The notes beneath the pieces are model-generated. The model was not told where the DNA came from and searched no databases. It worked only from the letters and a program-made list of their open reading frames with translations. The position numbers were made by a program, and so were the translations under genes. Positions 6,134-7,814 of a DNA stretch of 7,814 bases are shown in pieces; positions within the stretch are counted from its first letter, which is position 1; the number at the start of each line of letters is the position of its first letter. Where the stretch lies: contig DNHA01000172.1 of assembly GCA_003486025.1 (NCBI GenBank), forward strand, positions 11,336 to 19,149. The letters are read 5' to 3'. This stretch comes from Micrococcaceae bacterium (GTDB taxonomy: Bacteria > Actinomycetota > Actinomycetes > Actinomycetales > Micrococcaceae).

Positions 6134-6153
6134 ACCCAGGGCAACAACTGCAC

Positions 6154-6197
6154 AAGCCAGCCGATGCGCGCTCCCGCGCATCGGCTGGCTTTGCTGG
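6154..6197 (+). terminator. Strong intrinsic terminator after the acidic-protein gene
   Basis: A 17-bp perfect stem (6154-6170 with 6175-6191) closes on a CTCC tetraloop, beginning 20 bp after the stop codon. It is followed by TTGCTGGTTTG, a weak T-rich tail. This is the longest uninterrupted stem-loop with a short loop in the window, and it isolates the acidic-protein gene from the next gene. Confidence 0.85.
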
Positions 6198-6270
6198 TTT
6201 GCGGAGCCGGGAATCAAGCAAAATTAGCGGTAGTATTCCATTATTTCCACGGGAGTGGGACGATTCGAAT

Positions 6271-6702
6271 ATGAGCCAGTTCAGTGTTTTTGAAAGCACC
6301 GTGGTGATTCACTTGCCGGTGCACCGTGTCTGGGAGTTATTGACCGATTGGACCGCGGCTCCCTTGTGGATGCCGGGTATCGCCACCATGCATTCGGATG
6401 ACGTGCAGTTGCGCGTGGGCACGAATCTGATTTATCGGGTGAGTGGACACGAACGACGCTATGAAATCCATGATCTGATCGAGAATCGTTTGCTCATTGC
6501 ACATACCTCTGAGAACCCGGATGGATTGTCATATCGTTTTGATCTGAAAGACGACGCCGGATACACCGAAGTAGTACTTCAAGTTGCGGTGATCAACCCC
6601 GACTTAGGCGTTCAAGAGTGCGAAGAGCTAGCCAGGTCGGTGCGTGAAGCCGAAGGGGACATGCTTGACCAGCTCAGGTTTTATGCCGAGCAGGCGCCCT
6701 AG
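6271..6702 (+). CDS. SRPBCC (START-like/polyketide cyclase) family protein
   Basis: The 143-residue product fits the SRPBCC fold, small cytoplasmic proteins with a deep hydrophobic ligand cavity. The opening strand SVFESTVVIHLPVHRVWELL (residues 5-24) and the following TDWTAAPLWMPG are typical: a beta strand, then the helix that in this family precedes a W..P..WMP-like segment. Alternating strands follow to about residue 110 and a long C-terminal helix (ECEELARSVREAEGDMLDQL) closes the fold, as expected. No catalytic residues can be named and the ligand is unknown. The start at ATG 6271 was chosen over an upstream in-frame ATG at 6199 because homologous domains begin at the first strand. GTGGGA (6255-6260) is a plausible but distant ribosome site, and TAGTAT (6231-6236) is a possible -10. 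The gene is convergent with the deacetylase gene, only 9 bp away. Confidence 0.82.
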   Translation: MSQFSVFESTVVIHLPVHRVWELLTDWTAAPLWMPGIATMHSDDVQLRVGTNLIYRVSGHERRYEIHDLIENRLLIAHTSENPDGLSYRFDLKDDAGYTEVVLQVAVINPDLGVQECEELARSVREAEGDMLDQLRFYAEQAP

Positions 6703-6711
6703 GGGTTCGTC

Positions 6712-7449
6712 TTACTTCGTCGAAGATCTGCTTCGATGGTCGTAGGCCTTTGATGCCTTGAAGTCAGTTCCGGCAAATAGCTGATCCACGGTGACCAGAG
6801 TGTATCCGGCATCGTGGAGTTTGCCCACTAGTTGGGGCACCGCTTTGACCGAGCTTTCGTGGATGTCATGCATCAAAATGATGGAGCCGGGTTTGGCCTC
6901 TTCGAGGGCAATCTTGACGGTCTTCTGCGGGTCGTGATGTTTCCAGTCCAGCGTGTCAACGTCCCACAGCACCAGGGGGTAGGGAATGAGCCGGTCATAG
7001 ACGGCGCCATGGGATCCATAGGGAGGCCGAAGAATCTGCGGTCTCACGCCGGCGGCTTCTTCAACTGCTTCGTCGGTCCATTGCACTTCGTGTTGGATGC
7101 CCTCGGCGGTTAACTTCGTGATGTCTTTATGGTCAAAGGTGTGACTGCCAATCTGGTGCCCCTCGGCAACCATGCGCTGTAGCGTCTTGGGATACTTCTT
7201 TACGTTCTTGCCCAGTACGAAGAATGTGGCCGGCGCGTGCTGCGCGGACAATTCATCGAGTAGGCGATCTGTGTATTCTCCGGGACCATCATCGAAGGTC
7301 AAAGCAACGCATTTAGTTGTTGCGCAGTCCACCGCTGGTGGCTCCGCAACGGTGTCAGGCTGCGGTTCGGCTGGCTGCGAGGCGCAACCGCCGAGCAAGA
7401 GAATGCCAAGAAGCAGTGCACTTAGCCGAGAGGTGGCGCGGGAAGGCAT
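6712..7449 (-). CDS. Polysaccharide deacetylase lipoprotein (NodB domain, CE4)
   Basis: Predicted metal-dependent deacetylase acting on a cell-surface polysaccharide such as peptidoglycan or chitin-like glycans; the substrate is not determined. From the ATG at 7449 it is 245 residues. A lipoprotein signal with lipobox LGGC (Cys22) implies attachment to the outer face of the membrane. A short Pro/Glu/Ala linker leads to a full NodB domain. Motif 1 is TFDDGP (Asp53 base, Asp54 metal), motif 2 SHTFDH (His103 and His107, metal), motif 3 RPPYGS (Arg141), motif 4 DVDTLDW (163-169) and motif 5 LMHD (His194). All catalytic residues are present. The start at 7449 has AAGGG with a 6-nt spacer, whereas ATG 7455 (247 residues) abuts it directly. 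An inverted-repeat hairpin separates it from the MFS gene upstream, so it probably has its own promoter. Confidence 0.95.
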   Translation of the reverse strand: MPSRATSRLSALLLGILLLGGCASQPAEPQPDTVAEPPAVDCATTKCVALTFDDGPGEYTDRLLDELSAQHAPATFFVLGKNVKKYPKTLQRMVAEGHQIGSHTFDHKDITKLTAEGIQHEVQWTDEAVEEAAGVRPQILRPPYGSHGAVYDRLIPYPLVLWDVDTLDWKHHDPQKTVKIALEEAKPGSIILMHDIHESSVKAVPQLVGKLHDAGYTLVTVDQLFAGTDFKASKAYDHRSRSSTK

Positions 7450-7455
7450 TCTCAT

Positions 7456-7460
7456 CCCTT
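7456..7460 (-). promoter_or_regulatory. Ribosome binding site deciding the deacetylase start
   Basis: On the minus strand AAGGG (7460-7456) lies 6 nt before the ATG at 7449-7447 but directly abuts the in-frame ATG at 7455. Normal spacing favours the second ATG, giving an N-terminus MPSRATSRLS before the lipoprotein hydrophobic core. Confidence 0.6.
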
Positions 7461-7519
7461 CAGCTTCTCGCCCATTCGGCGGCAGCGCAAAACTGCCACG
7501 CCCTCGCTCAGCGATTTCG

Positions 7520-7563
7520 TAGCCAGCGCATAGGCAGCGCGGTGAGCGTCGAGGCGCTGGCTA
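7520..7563 (-). terminator. Hairpin after the MFS gene, probable terminator
   Basis: TAGCCAGCGC (7520-7529) and GCGCTGGCTA (7554-7563) are perfect 10-bp inverted arms around a 24-nt loop, directly touching the MFS stop codon. On the minus strand no T run follows (CGAAATCGC), so termination is inferred from position rather than from a canonical tail. Confidence 0.5.
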
Positions 7564-7814
7564 TCAGCTTGCTGGAGTTTCCAATGGCGAGTGCAACGGA
7601 TGCTCAATTTCATCACGAGCAAAACGTCCAGCCCACCACGCGAGCAGCCCGAATATTGGCGAGGCGATTCCGGCGATCACAAATATGCTCTGCAGGCTCA
7701 GCACTTGGCTTAGCGGCCCGGCGGCAGCCATGGACAGGGGCATCAGCGCCAAGGAAACAAAGAAATCCAGGCTGGAAATACGCCCTAGTAAATGTTTCGG
7801 CACCCGGCGTTGCA
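7564..7814 (-). CDS. MFS transporter, C-terminal part (cut by window edge)
   Basis: The minus-strand frame is open from the window edge to a TGA at 7566-7564. It gives about 83 residues that begin QRRVPKHLLGRISSLDFF and continue LALMPLSMAAAGPLSQ, a pattern familiar from major facilitator superfamily drug-type exporters (cytoplasmic loop VP..LLGR.SS.D.., then helix 11). Two membrane helices are visible (roughly SLDFFVSLALMPLSMAAAG and FVIAGIASPIFGLLAWWAG), followed by a short polar tail. The N-terminal ten or so helices lie outside the window, so the GTG at 7803 should not be taken as its start. The substrate cannot be inferred. Confidence 0.85.
   Translation of the reverse strand, partial: QRRVPKHLLGRISSLDFFVSLALMPLSMAAAGPLSQVLSLQSIFVIAGIASPIFGLLAWWAGRFARDEIEHPLHSPLETPAS

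Noticed and set aside
7801..7803. GTG at 7803 as the start of a 79-residue protein
   Set aside because: The frame stays open to the window edge with residues QRR that fit the MFS family, so this is the C-terminus of a longer transporter.

Overview
The window looks like chromosomal DNA of a moderately GC-rich actinobacterium, most likely of the Arthrobacter/Glutamicibacter group (Micrococcaceae). This is inferred from the style of the proteins (purA, an actinobacterial-type MerR regulator, a lipoprotein polysaccharide deacetylase) and from GGAGG-type ribosome binding sites. No rRNA, tRNA, CRISPR array, insertion sequence or phage gene was seen, and base composition looks even across the window.

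Layout. (1) Positions 1-333, minus strand: N-terminal part of a MerR-family regulator, cut by the window edge, with its palindromic operator/promoter just upstream. (2) 334-596: divergent intergenic region with two inverted repeats, then purA (adenylosuccinate synthase, start at 597). (3) A 36-bp perfect palindrome at 1917-1952 that can terminate both convergent genes. (4) Minus strand 1983-3500: a sodium:solute symporter. (5) 3501-3930: an unusually structured 430-bp gap between divergent genes, with a promoter candidate for the symporter, a stable hairpin, two sets of direct repeats and an intrinsic terminator lying upstream of the next gene. (6) Plus strand 3931-5586: a thiamine-diphosphate enzyme of the acetolactate synthase-like superfamily, substrate unknown, followed by a hairpin. 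(7) 5765-6133: a small, extremely acidic, lysine-free protein of unknown function, with a good promoter flanked by a 9-bp inverted repeat and a 17-bp-stem terminator behind it. (8) 6271-6702: a small SRPBCC (START-like) protein. (9) Minus strand 6712-7449: a lipoprotein NodB-type polysaccharide deacetylase, convergent with the SRPBCC gene and only 9 bp from it. (10) Minus strand 7564-7814: C-terminal end of an MFS transporter, cut by the window edge.

How they work together. purA is housekeeping (the first committed step from IMP to AMP). The divergent symporter and ThDP enzyme are the most likely functional unit: import of an organic acid-like solute and carboligation or decarboxylation of a 2-oxo acid. 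This rests only on arrangement and shared regulatory DNA. The other genes appear to be separate single-gene transcripts, because hairpins separate most of them. No defence, mobile or biosynthetic system is evident; the most unusual content is the 430-bp intergenic region and the acidic orphan protein.
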